Origin: an uncultured Campylobacter sp.
GTDB lineage: Bacteria; Campylobacterota; Campylobacteria; Campylobacterales; Campylobacteraceae
Length of the DNA: 13,054 nucleotides
NCBI RefSeq assembly: GCF_938030685.1
Contig: NZ_CALHHX010000156.1
Span: 1 to 13,054 of the forward strand
Direction of reading: 5' to 3'
Each line of letters opens with the position of its first letter. Within the stretch, counting starts at the first letter, position 1. Positions 6,373 through 13,054 of this stretch are shown one piece after another. The notes under the pieces were generated by a model that did not search any database, was not told the DNA's origin, and saw only the letters and a program-made list of their open reading frames with translations. The translations under genes were made by a program, and so were the position numbers.

Positions 6373-6708
6373 TTAGACCCGCACTTTGCCGCCGTATTTG
6401 ATCTGGCTCGGGTCTTTTTCGTCCAGCTCGCGCATTATCTGCTCGCCGTTGTCGGAGTTTGCCGCGGTGATGTCTGCGTCCAGATCGGAGTAAGAATAGA
6501 TCATCATCGCCTCGCTTACGCCCTTTATAGCCTCTATCGCGCGAAATGCGGCGATCTCGTCATCGAAGCTCTCCACGCTAATCGTGGCGACCGCCTTGCC
6601 GCCCTCGCACGCTACGAACTCGCAGCCGCCGATGCTTTGCAGCTCCTTTCGAAACGCCGCTACGTCGGTATCTGCGCCTAGATAGATTACGACGCTTGAG
6701 ATATTCAT
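6373..6708 (-). CDS. napD: NapD, chaperone for NapA Tat signal
   Basis: NapD is a small cytoplasmic protein that binds the twin-arginine signal of NapA and is needed for its maturation before export. The product (111 aa) begins MNISSVVIYL, the standard NapD opening, and continues with the ferredoxin-like fold pattern including GGKAVATISVES and a IEAIKGVSEAMMIYSYSD segment typical of the family. I start it at ATG 6708-6706 rather than the in-frame TTG at 6720-6718, because GGGAGG between them is the ribosome binding site. The ATG overlaps the napL stop codon (ATGA), so translation is probably coupled. It is the last gene of the nap operon, and the C-terminal 30 residues after the domain are polar and variable. 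Confidence 0.93.
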   Translation of the reverse strand: MNISSVVIYLGADTDVAAFRKELQSIGGCEFVACEGGKAVATISVESFDDEIAAFRAIEAIKGVSEAMMIYSYSDLDADITAANSDNGEQIMRELDEKDPSQIKYGGKVRV

Positions 6709-7940
6709 TTTACCTCCCAAAAGTAGATATATCTATTGTACCCCGAGCCCACGAGATACTCTCCTGCGAAAAGCAGATAGTTGATGATGTCGTTGTCCAG
6801 CTCGATGCTGCGGACGATCTCGCCTGCTTTATCGATTACGCGCACGCCGTTACCAACGGTAAAAGCGCCTAGCTCGGGGCTTAGCGCTACGGCAAAAACT
6901 GCAAAATGGGCGTTATAAAATTTAGCGAAATCGCCGTTTTCGTAGTAGCACGATCTTTCTTTGTCGTTCGAGCCGCTCATCATACGATCGCCAAGTAGCG
7001 CCACGGAGTAGATCCCGTCCTTGTGCAGGGACTTTTGGCTCATAAGTTTTTTCGCTTTCGCGTCGAAATAAAACACGATGCCGCCTTCGCACGAGATTAG
7101 TAGCGTCCCGCTAGCGCGGTCGTAGGCGCTGCCGCCCAAAGATGCGATGGTGAGCTTTTGCTCGAAGCTTACCTTGCCGCTAGGTAGGTCGAAGTATAAA
7201 ATTTCGCTACCAAGACCTAGCAAAATCACGGTATTTTCGTCGTAGAAATAGACGTTTTTAATCCCTGTAATTGGCAATTTGTAGTGCGTGATCTTGCCGC
7301 CTGCAAACACGCCAAGCATCTTTTTAAACGCGTCGCCATTATACAAAAATGCGTATTTTTCGCCTAGTTTATCGACGTCGAATATGGTAGCGCCCATCGG
7401 CTCGTCTAGGTAATTTTTGGATGAGGGCAGGGCGAAAATTAGCGTCTTGGAGATTGCGTCCGGCACGGAATTCGAGATAGAATTTTGAGCGGAATTTAAT
7501 GCCGTAGAATTTTCGGCAGAATTCTGCTTTATGGAATTTGCCGCTGCGGAATTCTCTACGGAATTTATAGCGGTGGTATTTGCCTCGGAATTTCCCGCAG
7601 AATTTACGCTCGCTTTTGCATTGAAATTCTGCGCCGCATTGGAATTGATGCTTGTGCTTGCCGCGGAATTTTGATCTGCGAAATTTTGTCCAGCGGCAGA
7701 ATTTCGCGCGGAATTCTCCGCGGAGTTAATGGTGATTTTATAGAGCTTTCCGTTGTCAAGCCCTGCGTAAATTTCGCCGTTTAGATTTTTTAGCACCGCG
7801 ACATTTGCGTCAAGCTCTAGTATGAAGCTAGCGTGTTTGATCTTTGCAGGCGCATCTATGCCCACAGCGCCACTAGGTATTGCAACGCCGTTGCTGGCAT
7901 AGATGAAGTAGGCGCAAAGTAGCAGCGGAAAAAATTTCAT
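6705..7940 (-). CDS. napL: NapL, nitrate-reductase-associated beta-propeller-like protein, with Asn/Ser/Ala insertion
   Basis: NapL is a campylobacter nap-operon protein whose exact role is uncertain. The family is thought to be periplasmic with WD40-like repeats. Here residues 1-19 look like a signal peptide (MKFFPLLLCAYFIYASNG). Residues about 20-70 and 163-411 show short hydrophobic strands alternating with turns, ending in a WD-like IYFWEVK. Position after napB and before napD supports the identity. ATG at 7940 has AAGGAG five bases upstream, and the stop overlaps the napD start. The odd part is residues about 72-162: a low-complexity insertion of Asn-Ser-Ala and Asn-Phe words interrupting the propeller region, encoded by a dense RAATTY array at 7468-7716. 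It keeps the frame, so the gene is probably functional, with the segment as an exposed loop. The propeller assignment is moderate; the operon assignment is strong. Confidence 0.85.
   Translation of the reverse strand: MKFFPLLLCAYFIYASNGVAIPSGAVGIDAPAKIKHASFILELDANVAVLKNLNGEIYAGLDNGKLYKITINSAENSARNSAAGQNFADQNSAASTSINSNAAQNFNAKASVNSAGNSEANTTAINSVENSAAANSIKQNSAENSTALNSAQNSISNSVPDAISKTLIFALPSSKNYLDEPMGATIFDVDKLGEKYAFLYNGDAFKKMLGVFAGGKITHYKLPITGIKNVYFYDENTVILLGLGSEILYFDLPSGKVSFEQKLTIASLGGSAYDRASGTLLISCEGGIVFYFDAKAKKLMSQKSLHKDGIYSVALLGDRMMSGSNDKERSCYYENGDFAKFYNAHFAVFAVALSPELGAFTVGNGVRVIDKAGEIVRSIELDNDIINYLLFAGEYLVGSGYNRYIYFWEVK
7468..7716. repeat. In-frame RAATTY array inside napL
   Basis: Fifteen RAATTY hexamers lie in 249 bases, with starts at 7468, 7480, 7492, 7507, 7519, 7534, 7549, 7561, 7588, 7600, 7624, 7666, 7681, 7699 and 7711. 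Every spacing is a multiple of three and most are 12 or 15 bases. In the napL frame the word reads xxR-AAT-TYx, so each copy encodes Asn-Ser or Asn-Phe. The motif and spacing match the non-coding island at 1242-2020. Confidence 0.85.
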
Positions 7941-7949
7941 CGCAGCTCC

Positions 7950-8483
7950 TTACTCAACCTCGGCGCCTTGATTTAGCGTATCTATGAGATTAGAAGTGGA
8001 ATTTGCGTCGCTAAACCTGCTAAAATCAGCCTTAAAATTATTTTTAACGAGCGGATCGGTTTGGGCTTGCGGCACGTGGCATTGCGTGCAGTTGAAGCGC
8101 TGCTCGGCTAGCGTGCCGTTTAGATCCGCACCCGTGCGGAAGTCCACCAGGTGGCTTTTTGGAATCGGCGTAGAGCCTACATCCTTAGCGACATCGGGCA
8201 TATGGCAGGTTACGCACATATTGTTATCCTTTGTGATCGGCACTAGCCCGTCTAGGCTGTGTGGTATAAGCGGCGGAGCGTTTTCAAAGCTGCGCTCGAT
8301 TTTCGAAGCGGCGCCTGGAGCATCCTCGCTATATTTGAAATCGGGCAGGGAATTTTTATTTTGCGCCGATTCGTCCACGCTTTTTATAAAGCCCAAGCTG
8401 TCGGCATCTATAGATGCCGTCTTGTCCGCGGCAAATAGCGCCGCACAGCATGCAAGAGCCAAGCCTAAAACTATTTTTTTCAT
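7950..8483 (-). CDS. napB: NapB, periplasmic diheme cytochrome c subunit of nitrate reductase
   Basis: NapB is the small subunit that passes electrons to NapA in the periplasm. The 177-residue product has a Sec signal (MKKIVLGLALACCAALFAA) and two heme-binding motifs, CVTCH (90-94) and CTQCH (132-136). Candidate distal ligands are His75 in PPLIPHS and His111 in PKSHL, as expected for bis-histidine hemes in this family. ATG at 8483 overlaps the napH stop (ATGA), and AGGAGT within the end of napH is its ribosome binding site. napL follows nine bases after the stop. Cytochrome c assembly genes are not in the window. Confidence 0.96.
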   Translation of the reverse strand: MKKIVLGLALACCAALFAADKTASIDADSLGFIKSVDESAQNKNSLPDFKYSEDAPGAASKIERSFENAPPLIPHSLDGLVPITKDNNMCVTCHMPDVAKDVGSTPIPKSHLVDFRTGADLNGTLAEQRFNCTQCHVPQAQTDPLVKNNFKADFSRFSDANSTSNLIDTLNQGAEVE

Positions 8484-9289
8484 TTTTTCACTCCTAATAT
8501 ACTAAAATTTAAAGCATCGTCGTCGCATACGTCGATACAGCGTCCGCAGCTGATACACTCGCTGCTAACGCGCCCGTTTTCGCGCCCGACCATCTTAAGC
8601 ACCTGAACTTCGGGGCAGACCATTTTGCATTTGCCGCACATCGTGCATTTATCAACCTCGTGGCGAATGCGAATGATGCTAAAATAGCTAAGCGCCGCCC
8701 AAAATCCGCCGAGCGGGCATAGCCGCGAACAGATCGTGCGATCGCCTGCGAAAATTTCAAAAACTACGATCAGTAGCGCGATTGCAAATGCACTGGCACT
8801 CAGCGATATGACGGCGCGCGCGAAAAGCGAGATAAAGCTTACGCTCTCAAACGCCGCAAAGCCGAAAGCTCCGCTGCAAATGAGCGCTAGCGCTGCTAAG
8901 ACGTAGCGAGCCTTGCGGTTTACGCTAACGATCTTAGTCGTTATGCCGAGTCTTTTACGAAGCCAGGCGGCAAGATCGGTCAGCAAATTTATCGGACAGA
9001 CCCATGAGCAATATACTCGCGGCGCTATAAGCGCATAAAATGCTCCTACGATAAGCGCTCCGATAACCGCCGTAGCGCCTAAAGAAAAGCTAGCTAACAG
9101 CATCTGCGCCGTCGCAAACGGATCGCTTAGATTAATCGTGCCGAAAAGTTTCGACGAGCTTAGATTGCCCTTTAGAATTCCTGATAAAATTCCGTTTTCG
9201 CTCGCGGCTTTGAAGGCGAAATTATTTCCTAAAATAAAAAGGACTAGAATAGAAATTTGGCTCAAACGCCTTAAAATAGTGTATTTCAT
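8480..9289 (-). CDS. napH: NapH, membrane-bound quinol-oxidising ferredoxin-type protein
   Basis: NapH is the membrane partner of NapG. In bacteria without NapC the pair is thought to oxidise menaquinol and feed the NapA/NapB complex. The 269-residue product has about four hydrophobic segments (about 10-28, 58-90, 127-150 and 156-181). Two Cys-x3-Cys-Pro motifs lie at 94-99 and 187-192, characteristic of NapH. Two cytoplasmic [4Fe-4S] motifs follow near the C-terminus: C215/C218/C221/C225 and C245/C248/C251/C255. ATG starts three bases after the napG stop, with a GAGGGGGG ribosome binding site inside the end of napG. The stop overlaps the napB start. Confidence 0.96.
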   Translation of the reverse strand: MKYTILRRLSQISILVLFILGNNFAFKAASENGILSGILKGNLSSSKLFGTINLSDPFATAQMLLASFSLGATAVIGALIVGAFYALIAPRVYCSWVCPINLLTDLAAWLRKRLGITTKIVSVNRKARYVLAALALICSGAFGFAAFESVSFISLFARAVISLSASAFAIALLIVVFEIFAGDRTICSRLCPLGGFWAALSYFSIIRIRHEVDKCTMCGKCKMVCPEVQVLKMVGRENGRVSSECISCGRCIDVCDDDALNFSILGVKK

Positions 9290-9292
9290 TGC

Positions 9293-10045
9293 CTAGCCCC
9301 CCTCCATTAGATCGTCCTCGTTTAAGTAATCCTTACTCTTTTGCGGATCGAGCTTGATTTTGGTGTCTGCGTCCTTTAGCTTTGCGTCGTCGCCCTTGAT
9401 CCAGCCTTTGACGTAGTTATCGCTGGAAATTCCTATGACGCGCTCGCGCTCCACGACGCTGATAGCCGCCTTTTTCGTGACGCAGGCATGCTCGCACTTA
9501 CCGCAACCCGTGCAGTAGTCGCTATCTACGACGGGCACGAGTAGGGCGTGCTTTTCGGTGCGGTTGTTGTGACGGTAATCGATCCTAAGTGCCTTATCCA
9601 TCACGGGGCAGCTTCGCACGCACGCGTCGCATTGGATACCTGCATAAGCGATGCAATGCTCGGTATCTATGACCGCAACGCCCATTTTGGATAGACGCAC
9701 ATTTAGCTTAGAGTTTTCGCTCACTAAATTTTTATCTAGCGCGTTGCTAGGACAGGCTGCGACGCAGGGTATGTCGTCGCACATATAGCACGGAATTTCG
9801 CGCGGGATAAAAAACGGCGTGCCGTTTGCAATAGCGTGATCGCAAAAGCTTGCAAGCTTAAGCGTATCAAATGGACATGCCTCGACACAAAGCCCGCACC
9901 TTAGGCATTTGCTAAGAAATTCTTTCTCGCCTATAGCTGCGGGCGGGCGGAGTTTGGCGTGCTCGCTAGAGTTTGCGACTCCGAGCCCCATAACGCCTAC
10001 GCCCGCAGCTAAAGAAAGAATGCCTAAGACCTCACGCCTATCCAT
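9293..10045 (-). CDS. napG: NapG, periplasmic ferredoxin-type electron carrier
   Basis: NapG is an exported iron-sulfur protein that works with NapH to move electrons from quinol towards NapA/NapB. The 250-residue product starts MDRREVLGILSLAAGVGVMG, a twin-arginine signal followed by a hydrophobic stretch. It has four four-cysteine clusters typical of NapG: C47/C50/C53/C57, C86/C89/C94/C98, C131/C139/C142/C146 and C178/C181/C184/C188, each suited to a [4Fe-4S] centre. The third has the wider C-x7-C spacing usual for this family. The C-terminal 45 residues are charged and lack cysteine. It begins three bases after the napA stop and is co-transcribed. Confidence 0.96.
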   Translation of the reverse strand: MDRREVLGILSLAAGVGVMGLGVANSSEHAKLRPPAAIGEKEFLSKCLRCGLCVEACPFDTLKLASFCDHAIANGTPFFIPREIPCYMCDDIPCVAACPSNALDKNLVSENSKLNVRLSKMGVAVIDTEHCIAYAGIQCDACVRSCPVMDKALRIDYRHNNRTEKHALLVPVVDSDYCTGCGKCEHACVTKKAAISVVERERVIGISSDNYVKGWIKGDDAKLKDADTKIKLDPQKSKDYLNEDDLMEGG

Positions 10046-10048
10046 AAT

Positions 10049-12832
10049 TTACGCCTTGTAAATTTTAACCGCGCATTTTTTGTAGTCGGTTTCTTTTGAA
10101 AGCGGACAAGTATGATCGAGCGTGACGCGGTTGATATAAACCTTCTCGTCAAAAAACGGCACGAAAATAAGTCCCTTCGGCGGAATGTTACGTCCGTGAA
10201 AGTCCACGCGCGCTTTGACTTTGCCGCGGCGCGACTCTATCCAGACGATTTCGTTTTGTTGTACGCCGATTTTAGCGCCGTCGGCTTCGTTCATATAGCA
10301 TCTTGCTTCAGGCACCGCGCGATAAAGCTCCGGCACGCGCATAGTCATAGTGCCCGTATGCCAGTGCTCCAGCACGCGACCCGTACATAACCAGAAAGGA
10401 TATTCCTCGCTTGGCACTTCTACAGGATCCATATATGGACGGAAGAAAATTTTAGCTTTATTGGCAAGGCTTGTTTTTTCTTCGCCTGAAGTAGCGGATT
10501 TCAGATCACCGCTAGGAAGCGCCGCTTTGGCGTTGCCGTAGAATGCAAAGTCGCTATCCGGAGCCGCTTTTTTAGCATAAGGATCGTATTGGGCGTTAAA
10601 GCGCCAAAGCGTTTCTTTGCCGTCTACGACCGGCCACCTAAGACCGCGCACTCGGTGATAGGTATCGAAATCGGCTAGGTCGTGTCCGTGACCGGTGCCG
10701 AATTTTCGGTACTCCTCCCAAAGATATTTTTGGATAAAAAAGCCGTAGCCTTTAAATTCTTTGCCGTCGCTGCCGATTACGCCACGAGAGTCGCCGTTTA
10801 CTTCGGAGTTATCGAAGCTTGCCATAATCGGATCTTTTGCCGCGAAAGCCTGAGCGTCTTTGTTTGCAAAGAGCACTTCAAATAGTGTAGTATCTGGCGT
10901 ATAGCCGAATTCCGAAATTTTATCCAATACGTTTGGAAGCGTAAGTTTATCATTTACCTTTGTCTCGTCCCAGAAATCCTTGAGTTTGAAGCGCTTGGAA
11001 AACTCTAACATCTGCCACGTATCGCTCATTGCGTCGCCCACAGGAAGGACCTGCTGTCTCCACCACTGAGTTCTACGCTCGGCATTGCCGTATGCGCCCC
11101 ATTTTTCGTAGATCATTGCGGTTGGTAGGATTAGATCGGCTACCTTCGCGCTTAGTCCCGGATACGGCTCGCTTACTACGATGAAGTTGTCCATCTCGCG
11201 CGCCGCGGCGATCCAGTGGTTTGCGTTGGCGATCTGCTGCCACGGGTTGTTGACCTGTACCCATATCCATTTTATCTTGCCATCTTCGAGATTGCGTAGA
11301 GCCTGCACGTAGTGCGCACCTGGTTTTGGGTTTATCGTGCCCTCGGGAAGCTTCCAAATTTTTTCGGAAACCTTTCTGTGAGCGGGATTTGCCACAACCA
11401 GATCGGCAGGTAGTCGGTGAGAAAATGTACCCACCTCTCTAGCCGTGCCGCAAGCGCTAGGCTGACCGGTAAGCGAAAACGCTCCGCAGCCCGGCTTAGC
11501 TTGCTTGCCGAGAAGGAAATGCACCATGTAGCTTTGCTCATTAACCCAAGTTCCTCTCGAGTGCTGATTAAAGCCCATCGTCCAAAAGCTTACTACTTTG
11601 CGGTCCTTTTCGATGTAATAATCTGCCAGCTGCTTTAGCTTGGTCTTAAACGCCTCTAAATCCTCACTTTCGTCACCCTTAGCTAAAGGCGCTACGAAAT
11701 CTAGCGTGTAAGGCTCCAGCGCTTTTTTAAATTCTTCGAAGCTTATGAGCCAGTGAGCATCTGATTTGTCAGAGTGTTTGTTTTCGAGTACGTCGCCCTC
11801 TTTCATACCCAGATATGCTAAGGTAACGCCCTCGGATTTGCTTAAAATTTTGGATTTTTGCTTGGCTGCAGTATCGAGCTCGGTCTTGCGGTATTTTTTA
11901 TGATTTATATCTTCTCGCAAGCCGTAGCCGATATCTACTGGACCGGTAGCGAATACGCAGTGCTCTTTAATAAATTTTTCGTCTATCATCTCTGGATGGT
12001 TATAAACGATCTCTCGTGCTATGTAGTTCCATATCGCAAGATCGGTATTTGGACGGAATATAATTTCGATATCGGCGATGTTTGAAGTGCGGCTAGAGTA
12101 GGTCGAGAGATTTATAACTTTTACGCGGTCCGGGTTGCGAAGCTTGTGGTCGGAGACGCGAGACCAAAGGATCGGGTGCATCTCAGCCATATTTGCACCC
12201 CAGGCGATGATGGTGTCGGTTAGCTCGATATCGTCGAAAACGCCCGCAGGTTCGTCGATACCGAAGGTTTGCATAAAACCTACGACAGCACTAGCCATGC
12301 ACTGGCGAGCATTAGGATCGAGATTATTGGAGCGAAAGCCTGCCTTTACTAGCTTTGCTGCGGCGTAACCTTCCGGGATCGTGTATTGACCGCTACCAAG
12401 TACGGCAAAGCCCTCGGGACCGCCTTCGTTATAGGCGCGCCTGAAATGCTTCTCCATTTCGTCGAACGCTCTTTGCCAGCTTATCTCGATAAATTTTCCC
12501 TTTTTGTCGAATTCGCCTTTGGAATTTACGCGCAAAAGAGGCTTGGTAATGCGATCGGCGCCGTACATGATCTTGGCGTTGAAATAGCCTTTGATGCAGT
12601 TTAGACCGCGATTTACTGGGGCTAGCGGATCACCTTTGACCGCTACGATCTTGCCGTCTTTGGTGGCTACCATGATGCCACAGCCGGTGCCGCAGAAGCG
12701 ACAGGCCGCCTTGTCCCAGCGCCAGCCTTTTTCAGCTTCGTCCGCAGCACTAAGACTGCTAGGCAAGCTGATACCTGCAACGCTACAGGCAGCCGCTGCT
12801 GCAGAGCTTTTTATAAAGTCTCGTCTATCCAT
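10049..12832 (-). CDS. napA: NapA, periplasmic nitrate reductase catalytic subunit
   Basis: NapA reduces nitrate to nitrite in the periplasm using a bis-molybdopterin guanine dinucleotide cofactor and one [4Fe-4S] cluster. The 927-residue length is standard for the epsilonproteobacterial form. The N-terminus MDRRDFIKSSAAAAAC is a twin-arginine signal. The cluster ligands are C44, C47, C51 and C79 (CRFCGTGC and GLNCIKGYF). The molybdenum-ligand cysteine is probably C178 in DPNARQCMASAV. The C-terminal region from about residue 790 (EVPSEEYPFWLCTGRVLEHWHTGT) matches the molydopterin dinucleotide-binding domain. It is the first gene of the operon, so it sits directly behind the regulated promoter. 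The ribosome binding site is a modest AAAAGG eight bases before ATG. No frameshift or lost key residue is visible. Confidence 0.98.
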   Translation of the reverse strand: MDRRDFIKSSAAAAACSVAGISLPSSLSAADEAEKGWRWDKAACRFCGTGCGIMVATKDGKIVAVKGDPLAPVNRGLNCIKGYFNAKIMYGADRITKPLLRVNSKGEFDKKGKFIEISWQRAFDEMEKHFRRAYNEGGPEGFAVLGSGQYTIPEGYAAAKLVKAGFRSNNLDPNARQCMASAVVGFMQTFGIDEPAGVFDDIELTDTIIAWGANMAEMHPILWSRVSDHKLRNPDRVKVINLSTYSSRTSNIADIEIIFRPNTDLAIWNYIAREIVYNHPEMIDEKFIKEHCVFATGPVDIGYGLREDINHKKYRKTELDTAAKQKSKILSKSEGVTLAYLGMKEGDVLENKHSDKSDAHWLISFEEFKKALEPYTLDFVAPLAKGDESEDLEAFKTKLKQLADYYIEKDRKVVSFWTMGFNQHSRGTWVNEQSYMVHFLLGKQAKPGCGAFSLTGQPSACGTAREVGTFSHRLPADLVVANPAHRKVSEKIWKLPEGTINPKPGAHYVQALRNLEDGKIKWIWVQVNNPWQQIANANHWIAAAREMDNFIVVSEPYPGLSAKVADLILPTAMIYEKWGAYGNAERRTQWWRQQVLPVGDAMSDTWQMLEFSKRFKLKDFWDETKVNDKLTLPNVLDKISEFGYTPDTTLFEVLFANKDAQAFAAKDPIMASFDNSEVNGDSRGVIGSDGKEFKGYGFFIQKYLWEEYRKFGTGHGHDLADFDTYHRVRGLRWPVVDGKETLWRFNAQYDPYAKKAAPDSDFAFYGNAKAALPSGDLKSATSGEEKTSLANKAKIFFRPYMDPVEVPSEEYPFWLCTGRVLEHWHTGTMTMRVPELYRAVPEARCYMNEADGAKIGVQQNEIVWIESRRGKVKARVDFHGRNIPPKGLIFVPFFDEKVYINRVTLDHTCPLSKETDYKKCAVKIYKA

Positions 12833-12877
12833 GAGATTAACCTTTTGTTTAGAATTAATTTCTACTTAAGATTTTGA

Positions 12878-12906
12878 ATAATAGCATAAAAAAACGGCTT
12901 AGTCTA
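12878..12906 (-). promoter_or_regulatory. Putative nap operon promoter
   Basis: On the minus strand TGCTATTAT (12886-12878) is an extended -10 element. Exactly 17 bases upstream of its hexamer is TAGACT (12906-12901), which matches four of six -35 positions. Transcription would start near 12871, about 40 bases before the napA ATG. The weak -35 suits an activator-dependent promoter. Confidence 0.6.
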
Positions 12907-12918
12907 GATTAAAATCAA
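12905..12918. promoter_or_regulatory. CRP/FNR-type operator in front of napA
   Basis: The plus strand reads TAGATTAAAATCAA, nine of ten informative matches to the FNR half-sites TTGAT-N4-ATCAA. Its centre (12911.5) lies about 40.5 bases upstream of the predicted start, the class II activator position overlapping the -35. A CRP/FNR-family regulator responding to low oxygen or to nitrate/NO is the likely ligand-binding factor. The box differs from the TTAAC-N4-GTTAA sites of C. jejuni NssR. Confidence 0.6.
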
Positions 12919-13054
12919 GGTTTTTTCTGCATGAATTTCAGATATAAAATAATAATTTTATAAATTTTAAACTTAGTGGCTTAAATTTTATCAGGACGTC
13001 GAGTTTTTGATAAATTTTAATATAGATTTTCATTTAATTAAATTAATATAATAT
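12919..13054. other. AT-rich non-coding DNA upstream of the nap operon
   Basis: No gene is visible. The stretch is very AT-rich, with TAAATTTTAAA-like words and a TATAAT at 13047-13052 that could be a -10 for a plus-strand gene beyond the window edge. There is no supporting -35. Confidence 0.3.

Noticed and set aside
6709..6720. Upstream TTG start for napD at 6720
   Set aside because: The codons between TTG and the ATG at 6708 contain GGGAGG, which is the ribosome binding site for the ATG. NapD proteins begin MNISS.

Overview
The window looks like chromosomal DNA of a Campylobacter-type epsilonproteobacterium (Campylobacterota). The main evidence is a periplasmic nitrate reductase operon in the order napA-napG-napH-napB-napL-napD. 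It has napL and the napGH quinol-oxidising module and no napC or napF, which is the campylobacter layout. Base composition is mixed. ruvB and the nap genes are GC-rich for this group, while intergenic DNA and one orphan gene are AT-rich. This fits one of the higher-GC oral or gut campylobacters, but I cannot name a species from sequence alone.

Layout, left to right. 1-101: 3' end of panB (+). 102-545: non-coding DNA with hairpins. 546-1220: an unrecognised membrane-anchored protein (+). 1221-2042: about 0.8 kb without a convincing gene, filled with RAATTY hexamers. 2043-3059: ruvB (+). 3410-4849: an AI-2E/PerM-family membrane protein with a long low-complexity N-terminal extension (+). 5216-6169: an AT-rich orphan membrane-anchored protein (-). 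6170-6372: a repeat-dense gap. 6373-12832: the nap operon on the minus strand, napA first and napD last. 12833-13054: the napA promoter region and AT-rich DNA running to the window edge.

The nap genes form a tightly packed transcription unit with gaps of 3-9 bases or ATGA overlaps. NapH and NapG should take electrons from menaquinol and pass them through the diheme cytochrome NapB to the molybdenum enzyme NapA in the periplasm. NapD is the Tat-signal chaperone of NapA. NapL is a campylobacter-specific predicted beta-propeller of uncertain role. Upstream of napA I see an extended -10, a weak -35 and a near-perfect CRP/FNR-type box, placed as for class II activation.

The most unusual signal is the distribution of RAATTY. 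It is rare in ruvB (I found one site) but occurs about once per 33 bases in the 1221-2042 gap, commonly 12-15 bases apart. A matching array (15 sites in 249 bases, mostly 12 or 15 apart) lies in frame inside napL, where it encodes an Asn-Ser/Asn-Phe-rich insertion. RAATTY is the methylation motif that marks DNA for natural transformation in C. jejuni, so these arrays may be uptake-type signal islands. That reading is a hypothesis.
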